Source: Candidatus Parcubacteria bacterium (lineage in GTDB: Bacteria > Patescibacteriota > Microgenomatia > UBA12405). Taken from it: a stretch of 64,000 bases of DNA. Location of the stretch: the NCBI GenBank assembly GCA_023443725.1, contig JAEZTF010000010.1, positions 50,583 to 114,582 of the forward strand, written 5' to 3'. The notes below the pieces were generated by a model. The model was not told the DNA's origin. It saw nothing but the letters and a program-made list of their open reading frames with translations, and made no database searches. The position numbers and the translations under genes are program-made. Positions 7,445 to 15,581 of this stretch are shown piece after piece. Every line of letters starts with the position of its first letter. Position 1 is the first letter of the stretch.

Positions 7445-8773
7445 TTAAATTTTAATATATTCAATATTAGCACCTAAGGAAGAAAGTCGTTCAGCTAATT
7501 TTTCGTAGCCTCGTTCTATAAATTCGACACCATCTATAGTAGATATTCCATCAGCAACTAAAGCAGCTATAGTAGTTGAGGCTCCGGCTCGAAGATCATC
7601 AATAACAAAATTAGTTGGTTGTAATTTGGTTGGTCCATATATTTTTACTCCGTGAAAAAAGTTAGGGTTGTCATTTTCTGGATTAAATTGATAGTAAGTT
7701 TCTGGATTTTCAACTATAGGATTAAATAATTGGACTTTTGCTCCCATTTTTTGTAAGTTAGCAATATGTTGAAAACGACTTGGATAGACTTTTTCGATTA
7801 CCGAACTACAACCTACTGATTGAGTCAAAAGAATTGAAAATAAAGCTTGCCAGTCAGTCATAAAAGCTGGTTCTGGTCCAGTTTCGATATTGATAGCTTT
7901 TAATGGTTTTTCCCAAGAAATATATATTTCTTCCTCCCCTGTTTGGACTTTAGCTCCCATATTTTCGATGGTATCTAAAAATGTTTTAACCGTTTTTGGA
8001 TCAGCCCTAAGAATATTGACACTACCTTTGGTGGCTAGAGCAGCGCAAGCAAAAGTAACAATTTCATTTCGATCACAAATTACTTGATGTTGAGTACCGG
8101 TTAGAGATGAAACTCCTTGGATAACAATTTTTCCAGGGTCAGATGGTTCTCTTTGAATTTTTCCACCCATTTTATTTAAAAGAATTATTAGATCGTCTAT
8201 TTCTGGTTCTTGGCCACAATTTTCTAAAATAGTTTCTCCTGGAACTAATACAGCTGTCATAATTAAAGTTTCAGTGACGGTATGAGAAGGTTTATTAAAA
8301 ACATAATGAACTGGTTTAATTTTTTCAGTAGTAAAAACTAAGTTAGTTTCTGTTTCCTTGGTTTGAATATTCATTTTTGAAAAACAGTCAATTAGACGAT
8401 CTAGAGGCCTATTGCCAAGACGATCTCCTCCTGGAGTAGGAACTACAGCTTGCCCAGTTCTGGCTAATAGTGGAGCAGAAAACATAAATGAACTACGAGA
8501 TTTAATTCCAGTTCCTTGTGGGACAGTAAAATTTTTTATTTTTGAGGTAGTTACTTTGATGCAATGTTCACCACAAGAACTTATTTCTGATCCTAAAGAT
8601 TTTGCAATGCTTTCGGTTATTTTTATATCAGAAATATTGGGAATATTGGTTAATTGGGTAGTTTGATCAGAAAGCATAGAAGCAATAATTTGTTTATAGC
8701 TAGCATTCTTTGCTCCTCTAATAGAAACTTCACCTTGAAGTTTTTTCCCGCCAGAGATGATATATCGTGACAT
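7445..8773 (-). CDS. murA: UDP-GlcNAc enolpyruvyl transferase MurA (Asp in place of the active-site Cys)
   Basis: MurA catalyses the first committed step of peptidoglycan synthesis, moving enolpyruvate from PEP to UDP-GlcNAc. The 442-residue length and two-domain EPSP-synthase-like fold are typical, with GAKNAS (20-25) holding the conserved Lys and Asn. The loop that normally reads PGGCxxGxRP reads PGGDRLGNRP, so Asp117 replaces the catalytic Cys (Cys115 in E. coli). The same change is known in Mycobacterium, Chlamydia and Borrelia MurA and gives intrinsic fosfomycin resistance while keeping activity. Confidence 0.95.
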   Translation of the reverse strand: MSRYIISGGKKLQGEVSIRGAKNASYKQIIASMLSDQTTQLTNIPNISDIKITESIAKSLGSEISSCGEHCIKVTTSKIKNFTVPQGTGIKSRSSFMFSAPLLARTGQAVVPTPGGDRLGNRPLDRLIDCFSKMNIQTKETETNLVFTTEKIKPVHYVFNKPSHTVTETLIMTAVLVPGETILENCGQEPEIDDLIILLNKMGGKIQREPSDPGKIVIQGVSSLTGTQHQVICDRNEIVTFACAALATKGSVNILRADPKTVKTFLDTIENMGAKVQTGEEEIYISWEKPLKAINIETGPEPAFMTDWQALFSILLTQSVGCSSVIEKVYPSRFQHIANLQKMGAKVQLFNPIVENPETYYQFNPENDNPNFFHGVKIYGPTKLQPTNFVIDDLRAGASTTIAALVADGISTIDGVEFIERGYEKLAERLSSLGANIEYIKI

Positions 8774-8778
8774 AAATA

Positions 8779-10152
8779 TTAGTGAATATTTTTAATAATT
8801 GATTTAATAATTTTATTACCAGACAAACCACCAGAACTCATATATATAAGGATATCATTTGATGATAAATGATGTATATAGTAGGCTTTTATTTCTTTTT
8901 CGATAGGAATATAAATCAACTTTGATCCAATTTCTTGTTTAAAGTCTTTAGCAGTAGCACGAGATTTTTTGTCTACATTAGGGTTAAATCTAATTGGTCC
9001 TAAAACTATTTCATTAGCTTTTGTAAAAGCTTTTTTTAAGCCAATTAAATTACTTTTATATTGGGTAAATGAGGCATGAGGTTGAAAGAATACTTTTATT
9101 AATTTATCTGGAAAATGAGTTGTTAAAGCTTCAATGGTTGATTTAATACGATTTGGTGATTGAGCGAAATCTTCAAAAAACAAAATATTTTTTTGTTTAT
9201 CAATTAATTCTAATCGCCTTTTAACTCCTCTATAAGAAAAAACAGCTTTTTGAATAAAACGAAAACTAATACCTAATTGATCAGACATACTAACTGCAGC
9301 CAGAATATTCTCAAAGTTAAATTGACCGATAAGAGTAGTTTGAATAGATAACGGACCTTTGGGGGTATGGATTAATAAGTTGGTTATATCAGATTTAATA
9401 TTTATTTTTTCTATAAAATAATCAGATTCTGGAGAATTATAGGAAACAATTTTAGCTTTTGAATAAAGACTAAGTTTTTTGGTTTGACAGCCAAGAGAAT
9501 TGATTAAAAGGGTGCCATTTTCTGGTAGTCGATTAATTAATTTCTTAAAAGCTTGAAAATTTTTTATTTTACTAGAATAAGAATCTTTATGTTCCCAATC
9601 GGCACTAGTTAAAATTAAATGTTTAATTGGATAATATAAAAACTTAGCTTTTCGATCTAATCCATTAATTGATTCATCGGCTTCAACGATAGACCAATTA
9701 GATGGAGAGAAGTTAATAGAGTTCATCTTATTTTTGGCGTATCCACCAAACATGTAATTTGGATCTTTTTTAGCTTGAATGAAAATCCAAGACAATAGAC
9801 TAGTGATAGTAGTTTTTCCAAAACTACCAGCAATTAAGACAGACTCATCTTTAATTAAGTTTTGAGCTAAATAATTAGTAGCAGAAATATAGGGAATTTT
9901 TAGTTTTTTTATTTGATTAAATTCTTTTTTGGTTTTTTCAAAAGAAAGATATGATGATCCAATAATAGCCAAATCAATATTAGTATTGATTTCTATCGAA
10001 TTGATCGATATATCCGCTTTTTTTAACATAGTACTAATTGGGGGATAAATTTTTTCTTGATCTGATCCGGTTATATAAACTCCTCTTTTTTTGAGATTAA
10101 CTGCCAGAGGAGCAGTCATGGTTCCAGCTATTCCGACTATGTGAATATGCAT
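8779..10152 (-). CDS. Mur ligase of the MurC/Mpl family (Mpl-like)
   Basis: This 457-residue ligase has an N-terminal Rossmann UDP-binding domain (HIVGIAGTM, then GSDQEKIYPPISTML), an ATP loop AGSFGKTT (109-116), EADES and a C-terminal ligase domain with FFEDFAQSPNRI. Both GSDxxxYPPxST and DFAHxP-type sequences are hallmarks of Mpl, which ligates a whole tripeptide to UDP-MurNAc during recycling; MurC adds a single L-Ala. In this cluster it holds the MurC position, so it may act as MurC, or load a preformed peptide. It is 5 nt from murA and preceded by a short AT-rich repeat. Confidence 0.8.
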   Translation of the reverse strand: MHIHIVGIAGTMTAPLAVNLKKRGVYITGSDQEKIYPPISTMLKKADISINSIEINTNIDLAIIGSSYLSFEKTKKEFNQIKKLKIPYISATNYLAQNLIKDESVLIAGSFGKTTITSLLSWIFIQAKKDPNYMFGGYAKNKMNSINFSPSNWSIVEADESINGLDRKAKFLYYPIKHLILTSADWEHKDSYSSKIKNFQAFKKLINRLPENGTLLINSLGCQTKKLSLYSKAKIVSYNSPESDYFIEKINIKSDITNLLIHTPKGPLSIQTTLIGQFNFENILAAVSMSDQLGISFRFIQKAVFSYRGVKRRLELIDKQKNILFFEDFAQSPNRIKSTIEALTTHFPDKLIKVFFQPHASFTQYKSNLIGLKKAFTKANEIVLGPIRFNPNVDKKSRATAKDFKQEIGSKLIYIPIEKEIKAYYIHHLSSNDILIYMSSGGLSGNKIIKSIIKNIH

Positions 10153-10187
10153 ATTAGTAAATAGCTAATAAATAGTTAATAGTTGAA
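10153..10187 (-). repeat. R4-type AT-rich repeat upstream of the Mpl-like gene
   Basis: The gap between the Ate1-like gene and the Mpl-like gene is filled by an AT-rich sequence that ends, on the coding strand, in AGCTATTTACTAAT directly before the ATG. The same 14 nt lie just before the galE start (39899-39912), and related sequence follows galE. No Shine-Dalgarno is visible here. Confidence 0.5.
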
Positions 10188-10784
10188 TTATTTTTCATAT
10201 GGAAGCCATTGATTGTCTTTAAAATATTCAAATCCAGGCATATTACGTTTATAGAATCCAGTTTCAATAGAAAAACGACCTAAATAACAAAATTGAAGAT
10301 TTTGTTGTTGACTGTCAACAATGGTTTGTAACACCAATCTAATAGGTAAATTACTATGATTATATTTAGGATTATAAAAAACATAAGCAATATGACTAAT
10401 AGAGTTAGAAAAATAACATATTGAATAAGCAATTATCTGATGATTTTCATTATACCAACTATAAATAGTATTAAAAATATGATTAGTAAATGTTTTTTTG
10501 ACTGAACTTATGGGAAAATCCCAACCTAATTGTTTTATCCAAGAAAAAATTTCTTTTTGAATATTAAGATCAAATTTAAAATCGTTCAAATTAGTTTTAA
10601 TAAAAGAAAAATTATCAGTTTTTCTTAAAATCCTTCTATTTTCTGAACTGAGATTAAACTTGGATAAATTTGATCGACAACTACTATCCTGATACCAAAG
10701 ATCTTTTTGGTTTCTTTGAGGAAGGAATCCTTGTTGATAATTTAATTCTATAGATTGATTGTTGGTTAAATTAAATTGGGTCAT
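10188..10784 (-). CDS. Ate1/Bpt-like aminoacyl-tRNA-dependent transferase domain protein
   Basis: This 198-residue protein resembles arginyl/leucyl-tRNA-protein transferases (GNAT-like fold). A substrate-side segment SCRSNLSKF is followed by NRRILRKT, as in the S-RR-RR region of Bpt, and near the C-terminus CYLGRFSIETGFYKRNMPG matches the YLGY....-YK.-F family pattern, closing with a Trp. The N-terminal Cys-rich region of Ate1 is absent. It is coupled to murE (ATGA overlap, 10781-10784) and precedes the Mpl-like ligase. By position I infer a role in adding an amino acid from tRNA to a peptidoglycan precursor, like FemX/MurM; N-end protein tagging is the alternative. Confidence 0.6.
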   Translation of the reverse strand: MTQFNLTNNQSIELNYQQGFLPQRNQKDLWYQDSSCRSNLSKFNLSSENRRILRKTDNFSFIKTNLNDFKFDLNIQKEIFSWIKQLGWDFPISSVKKTFTNHIFNTIYSWYNENHQIIAYSICYFSNSISHIAYVFYNPKYNHSNLPIRLVLQTIVDSQQQNLQFCYLGRFSIETGFYKRNMPGFEYFKDNQWLPYEK

Positions 10785-12100
10785 ATTTTTTTTAATTTTA
10801 AAGCAGTTCTAAAAGCTTCTGTTTCTGACCAAGGATATTCAGTATTTCCATGAAGAATAGTATCTTCATGACCTTTACCACAAGCAATCACAACATCATC
10901 GGGTTGGGCTAACTTAATAGCTATATTGAAAGCGTCCTGTCGATTGGGAATATTAAAATAAGTAAATTTTTGGTCAATCTTTTTTAGAATATCATTTATT
11001 TGTTTTTGATTTTCAATTTTTTGAATGTCAACAAAATTGGATTTATTAGGATCAATACCATTGATTATTTGTTGATTAATTTGACTAATATCTTCGTTTC
11101 TAGTGTCGTCTGAAGTAATAATGGCAATATCAGCTAGACTAGAGACTACTTGACCCATTTGAGGTCGTTTTGTTTGATCTCGTCCGCCTGTGGCTCCAAA
11201 AATAATAATAATTTTACCTTTAGTAATTTTCTTTAATGAAGAAAGAGTTTTTTCTAAAGCGTTTGGAGTATGGGCAAAATCAACAATTGTTTTAAATTTA
11301 AAATTATTTTTAACTTCTTCTCGACGACCTTTGGTTTCGGGAAAATTTTTAACTGTTTCGAGTAAGAATTGTCGATTAATTTTTAAGTTATCAATAATTC
11401 CTAAGGCAACCAATATATTATTAATCTGATAAAAATAATTACTATCAGTGGTTATGGTTAGTTTATTTACTTTAAAACTTAATTTTTTATTAGTTAATTT
11501 AATATCTTTAGCTTGATAATCTGACTTTTGGTCAACACTGTAAGTTGAGTAAGGAATTTGAATCATAGGTTTAATTATTTGATATGACGAATCGTCTTTA
11601 TTGATAATGCCATAATCTGATTGAGAGAAAATTTTTGCTTTAGACTGAATATACTCTTCCATGTTTGAATAATAATCTAAATGCTCATGTGAAGTGTTGG
11701 TAATAGCTGCAGTTATAAAGTGGCAACCTAAAAATCGATATTGATCAAGGCCATGAGCAGTAACTTCACAAACTACATGAGTAACTCCTGCAGCTAACAT
11801 TTGACTAAGTATTTGCTGAAATAATTTTGGATCTGGACTAGTCATATGTAAACCAGTACTTATTTCTTGATTATTTCCAAACTTAGCGCCTATTGTAGTA
11901 ATTACACCGGCATTAATACCAGCTTTTTTTAAAATTTCATAAACTAAAATACAACTAGTTGTTTTACCATCGGTTCCAGTAATACCAATAAGTTTTAGTT
12001 TTTTTGCTGGAAAATTATGTTGAAGACTGACAAAAAAGTTTTTTGGGTAATGCCAGAAAAGATTTTTTATTTTTTGAAAATTGATCGATTTTAATGACAT
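10781..12100 (-). CDS. murE: MurE-type Mur ligase with shortened N-terminal domain
   Basis: MurE adds the third stem-peptide residue to UDP-MurNAc-dipeptide. Visible motifs are the ATP loop GITGTDGKTT (39-48), EVTAHGLDQ (112-120), the HLDYYS segment, the carbamoylated Lys in QSKAKIF (Lys154) and GKGHED near the end. Only about 35 residues precede the ATP loop, against 90-110 in typical MurE, so most of the UDP-MurNAc-binding domain is missing. The position that reads DNPR in diaminopimelate-adding enzymes reads DDTR here, keeping the Arg, so the added amino acid is uncertain. It follows ftsI by 14 nt. Confidence 0.85.
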   Translation of the reverse strand: MSLKSINFQKIKNLFWHYPKNFFVSLQHNFPAKKLKLIGITGTDGKTTSCILVYEILKKAGINAGVITTIGAKFGNNQEISTGLHMTSPDPKLFQQILSQMLAAGVTHVVCEVTAHGLDQYRFLGCHFITAAITNTSHEHLDYYSNMEEYIQSKAKIFSQSDYGIINKDDSSYQIIKPMIQIPYSTYSVDQKSDYQAKDIKLTNKKLSFKVNKLTITTDSNYFYQINNILVALGIIDNLKINRQFLLETVKNFPETKGRREEVKNNFKFKTIVDFAHTPNALEKTLSSLKKITKGKIIIIFGATGGRDQTKRPQMGQVVSSLADIAIITSDDTRNEDISQINQQIINGIDPNKSNFVDIQKIENQKQINDILKKIDQKFTYFNIPNRQDAFNIAIKLAQPDDVVIACGKGHEDTILHGNTEYPWSETEAFRTALKLKKI

Positions 12101-12114
12101 ATTTAGCGAGTTAA

Positions 12115-13734
12115 TTATAACAAATGGTTGATTTTAGAGGCTAATTCAAACCAAATTGGAGCAGCAGTACTAGAACCCCAAGGTGAACTTTTAGGATTAT
12201 TAATAGTTACAATCATGGTAAATTTTGGATTATCACATGGAGAAAAACCAATATAGGAAGCAATGGTTGAAGAATCAGTATAACCACCTTTTACAGCAAT
12301 TTGAGCGGTACCACTTTTAGCACAAACTTCAAGATTTTTTGGTTTCATAACAGAAACTACTCCATTTTCGACAGAATATTTAAGGATTGATTTAATTTCT
12401 TCAATCGAATTTTGATTGAAAATTTGTTGTGGATTATTGTTTTTGTCTATTAAAATGTGAGGTTTAACTAATAACCCATTGTTAGCAATAGTATTAAATG
12501 CTTGCAACATACCTACTTGAGTAACGACTATTCCCTGTCCAAATGAAGCAGTAGCTAGATCTATATCTGGCCAATTAGTTTTAGTACTAGGACGTGATTC
12601 TCCTTGCAAATCAATACCAGTTTTTTGGTTGAGACCAAGTTTTTGAAAATAATTTAAAAACTTTTCTAAACCAATTTTTGAGATAATATGGCTCATACCG
12701 ATATTGTCGGAATTTTTTATGATCTCTTTAAGAGATGAGTCTGGATGGGTTTCGTTATCATGATTGGTTATAGTATATTCCCCTATTTTTAGAGGTTTAT
12801 CGCATTCATGGCAAACATAATCAGGAGAAATTGATTTACTATCCAAACCAATAGTGACAACTAATGGTTTAAATATTGATCCTGGTTCAAAAAGATCAGA
12901 AATTGAATTTATTTTTGTAGCACTGGGAGTGGCTGAAGTGGTGGCAGTAAAAGTGGTCATAGCTAAAATACCTCCGGTTTTACTATCCATAACTGTAATG
13001 GATCCAGAATCGGCATCATATTTTTCAACACCTTCTTTTAATTCTTTTTCTACTTCAAATTGAACACTGCGATTTAAAGTGGTGTGTAAATCTTGTCCGT
13101 CAATAGCAATAGAATTCCAAGACTTTTTAGTAAGAATAGCTTTTCCAGTAGCGTCTTGAGGAGACCAAGTAAAACCCGTTTTACCTTTTAATTGTTTTTG
13201 GTAATAGCCTTCAAGCCCTCCGTAACCTATATCGTAGCCTTGATCGTTTTTTGCTACCAACCCTAAAATTGGTTGAGCCAATGATTGTTCTGGATAGTAT
13301 CTTTTTTCATTTTTTTCAAAACTAAGACCGGGTATTTTAAGTTGGTTTTTTTCTTCTTCGTTAAAAAGACTAGTGAAAGTTAACCATTTTTGATTTTGAT
13401 TACTTTTAAACAATTCAATTAACTTTATATTTTCTTGGTTGAATTGTGGATGAATTTGATTGATTTTTGTAAAAACTTCTTCAAGACTTTGATCTAAATT
13501 TGGTTTGTATATCGACAATTTATAATTAGTAACATTAAGAACCAAAGGAAAATCATCGGACGAATATATTTTTCCCCGACTGGGGATAGTTTTCTCAAGT
13601 TTGTACATTTGAATTAAAGCCTTTTCTCTTAATTCTGGTCCTTCTATCACTTGAATATAAAAAAATCGACAGATTATAAAAATAAAACAGATTATTAAAG
13701 TTGTAGAAACAGTTTTAATTCTAGAGCTATTCAT
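12115..13734 (-). CDS. ftsI: Septal transpeptidase FtsI (class B penicillin-binding protein)
   Basis: FtsI crosslinks septal peptidoglycan and works with FtsW. The 539-residue protein has one N-terminal membrane helix (about 10-28), a dimerisation domain starting at PSRGKIY (51), and a transpeptidase domain with the catalytic SIFK (Ser286-Lys289), SDN (342-344) and KSGT (473-476). A CHEC pair (Cys308, Cys311) lies between the first two motifs, on the outer side, and could bind metal or form a disulfide. It overlaps the FtsL-like gene by 4 nt. Confidence 0.95.
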   Translation of the reverse strand: MNSSRIKTVSTTLIICFIFIICRFFYIQVIEGPELREKALIQMYKLEKTIPSRGKIYSSDDFPLVLNVTNYKLSIYKPNLDQSLEEVFTKINQIHPQFNQENIKLIELFKSNQNQKWLTFTSLFNEEEKNQLKIPGLSFEKNEKRYYPEQSLAQPILGLVAKNDQGYDIGYGGLEGYYQKQLKGKTGFTWSPQDATGKAILTKKSWNSIAIDGQDLHTTLNRSVQFEVEKELKEGVEKYDADSGSITVMDSKTGGILAMTTFTATTSATPSATKINSISDLFEPGSIFKPLVVTIGLDSKSISPDYVCHECDKPLKIGEYTITNHDNETHPDSSLKEIIKNSDNIGMSHIISKIGLEKFLNYFQKLGLNQKTGIDLQGESRPSTKTNWPDIDLATASFGQGIVVTQVGMLQAFNTIANNGLLVKPHILIDKNNNPQQIFNQNSIEEIKSILKYSVENGVVSVMKPKNLEVCAKSGTAQIAVKGGYTDSSTIASYIGFSPCDNPKFTMIVTINNPKSSPWGSSTAAPIWFELASKINHLL

Positions 13735-13982
13735 TTTAGATTTACTTTTTGATCAATGTATATGAGAGGCTTTTTTTGTTGTTCTAGATAAAGATAATTA
13801 ATAGAAGTCATATCGGTGAATTTTTTTTCTAGGCCTTGAGTTTCTATTTTAAGTTTTTGATGTTCAATTTGATTTTGATAAAGCTGACTGTTTTGGTTGA
13901 TAATTTCACTTGAATAATAAAAAGAAAAAACGATTTGAATAGAAATAATTACAACTAAAATGTAAGTAAAATATTTTGGCAT
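13731..13982 (-). CDS. FtsL-like bitopic division protein
   Basis: This 83-residue protein has one membrane helix (about 5-24) followed by a coiled-coil-like stretch rich in Gln, Glu, Lys and Ile (about 30-62). It lies exactly between rsmH and ftsI, the standard place of ftsL, and overlaps both by 1-4 nt. FtsL forms a trimeric complex with FtsB/DivIC and FtsQ to activate FtsW-FtsI. FtsL proteins are poorly conserved, so the identity rests on topology and synteny. Confidence 0.7.
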   Translation of the reverse strand: MPKYFTYILVVIISIQIVFSFYYSSEIINQNSQLYQNQIEHQKLKIETQGLEKKFTDMTSINYLYLEQQKKPLIYIDQKVNLK

Positions 13983-14866
13983 TAAACTATTTTATACGAT
14001 CTAAGGATAGCTGAGCGAGATAGTGGATTTTTTTTGATTTCTTTAAATGAAGGGTGGACTGCTTTGCTGACTTGGAAAATTTTATTTTCAGACAAATTAT
14101 TTTGAATAAATTGTTTAATAATTCTATCTTCGCCTGAATGAAAACTAATAAAACAAGCCGTTCCGTTTGGTTTTATAATGTTTAAACTTTGAGAAAGGAT
14201 TTGTTTGAGATTGCTAAATTCTTGATTAACAGCAATTTTTAAAGCTAAAAATATTTTAGTACTAGGATCGGTTTTAGTTCTGATTTTCTTTTCTAAATAA
14301 AAATTTCTGATAATATCAGCCAATCTTTTGGCATTGGTAATAGGTTTTTTTTGACGTTCAGAAATTATTTTTGATACTAAGTCATGACTATACAATTCTT
14401 GACTATTTTTGGAAAAAATTTCATACAACTCTTCGGCAGAACCGATGTTAATGATATCTTTAGCAGTAGGATCATTGGAATTTTGGTTAATTCGCATATC
14501 TAAAGATTCCTCATCGTTAAAAGAAAAACCTCTATTAGTAGAGATTTGTTGGTTTCTACTTAAACCTAAATCAACTAAAAGGCCATCAACTTTTTGATTA
14601 ATTTTTTCGTTAACAATTTTTTGTAGTTGATTAAAATTGGATAATACAGGGGTAAATTTTCCTGATAAACCGGCATTTTTGATTCTTTCAGTAGATATTT
14701 CTAAATTAGTTTGATCTTGATCTATACCATAAACAATAGCATCTTGTTGAAGAAGGGCTAAAGTATGTCCCCCATTTCCTAAAGTAGCATCAATAATAAT
14801 AGAGTTTGGTTTAATGTTTAGGCTAGATATTACTTCTTCAAGAAGAACTGGTTGGTGATAATCCAT
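13982..14866 (-). CDS. rsmH: 16S rRNA m4C1402 methyltransferase RsmH (MraW)
   Basis: RsmH methylates N4 of C1402 in 16S rRNA at the P site. The 294-residue protein begins with the family signature HQPVLLEEV, then the SAM-binding IIDATLGNGGHT (about 24-35), VDGLLVDLGLSRNQ, the GFSF..ESLDMR stretch and, near the C-terminus, CFISFHSGEDRIIKQF. It heads the classical dcw order. mraZ, which usually precedes it, is absent and an anchored exported protein takes its place. It overlaps that gene's stop codon by 1 nt. Confidence 0.97.
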   Translation of the reverse strand: MDYHQPVLLEEVISSLNIKPNSIIIDATLGNGGHTLALLQQDAIVYGIDQDQTNLEISTERIKNAGLSGKFTPVLSNFNQLQKIVNEKINQKVDGLLVDLGLSRNQQISTNRGFSFNDEESLDMRINQNSNDPTAKDIINIGSAEELYEIFSKNSQELYSHDLVSKIISERQKKPITNAKRLADIIRNFYLEKKIRTKTDPSTKIFLALKIAVNQEFSNLKQILSQSLNIIKPNGTACFISFHSGEDRIIKQFIQNNLSENKIFQVSKAVHPSFKEIKKNPLSRSAILRSYKIV

Positions 14867-15576
14867 TAGTTGATTAAGTAATCTCCAGTTATGACAGTGG
14901 TATCTTCTTTGGTAACTGTGGAAGGGGTAATAGAAGATACTTTACCACTACCATTACCACTAGAGAAAACTGAATAAACTGGTTTAAAGTTTTTGATTAA
15001 AACGAAGTAATCACTTTTTGAAGAAACACTAGCTTTAATAGAAAAATTTTCAGTCTCCAAACTTAAACCTTTAGATTTAATATCTGCAGAAGTTAACAAA
15101 ACAAATGGTGCTTCGTATGAAGCTGATTGACCATCAGCAGTAATGAAACTAAGAGAAAGAGTTCCACCAGTAATACCCTCATCGTATTTATATTTACAGC
15201 CGCTAGTACAACTTTCGGTACCCAAGAGTAATTCTCTGTCTATAGATGTACCTTCAATTTTAGCTGTACCACCAACTCCTTTTTCAATTTCAATATTTTC
15301 GTCTTTGGCGGTGTAGATTAAATCATATTCGATTTCTTTGATACTCTCAGGAATATTAGAAATCTTTAAGTTCAATCGATGGCCATCAGCTTGAGGAGTC
15401 AAACTAATATATGGTTTTTGATCATCAGTTAAAACCAATTCAATTTCGGTTTTTGTATTTTGAGTTGTATTATTGACTGAAGTTTTTTTGTTTTTGCCAG
15501 TTAATACCATAACAATGGTGATAATTATCAATACTAAAGCACCAATAATGAAATAGATTGCTGTTTTATTTTTCAT
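14866..15576 (-). CDS. Membrane-anchored extracytoplasmic protein of unknown function
   Basis: I do not recognise this 236-residue protein. It has one N-terminal membrane helix (about 7-26), a polar linker, and a predominantly beta-looking extracytoplasmic domain with one CTSGC pair near residue 130. The C-terminus is rich in Ser, Gly and Thr. It lies between glyS and rsmH in the dcw operon (5 nt after glyS), where mraZ often sits, so a role in envelope growth or division is plausible but unproven. Confidence 0.7.
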   Translation of the reverse strand: MKNKTAIYFIIGALVLIIITIVMVLTGKNKKTSVNNTTQNTKTEIELVLTDDQKPYISLTPQADGHRLNLKISNIPESIKEIEYDLIYTAKDENIEIEKGVGGTAKIEGTSIDRELLLGTESCTSGCKYKYDEGITGGTLSLSFITADGQSASYEAPFVLLTSADIKSKGLSLETENFSIKASVSSKSDYFVLIKNFKPVYSVFSSGNGSGKVSSITPSTVTKEDTTVITGDYLIN

Positions 15577-15581
15577 AGTTA

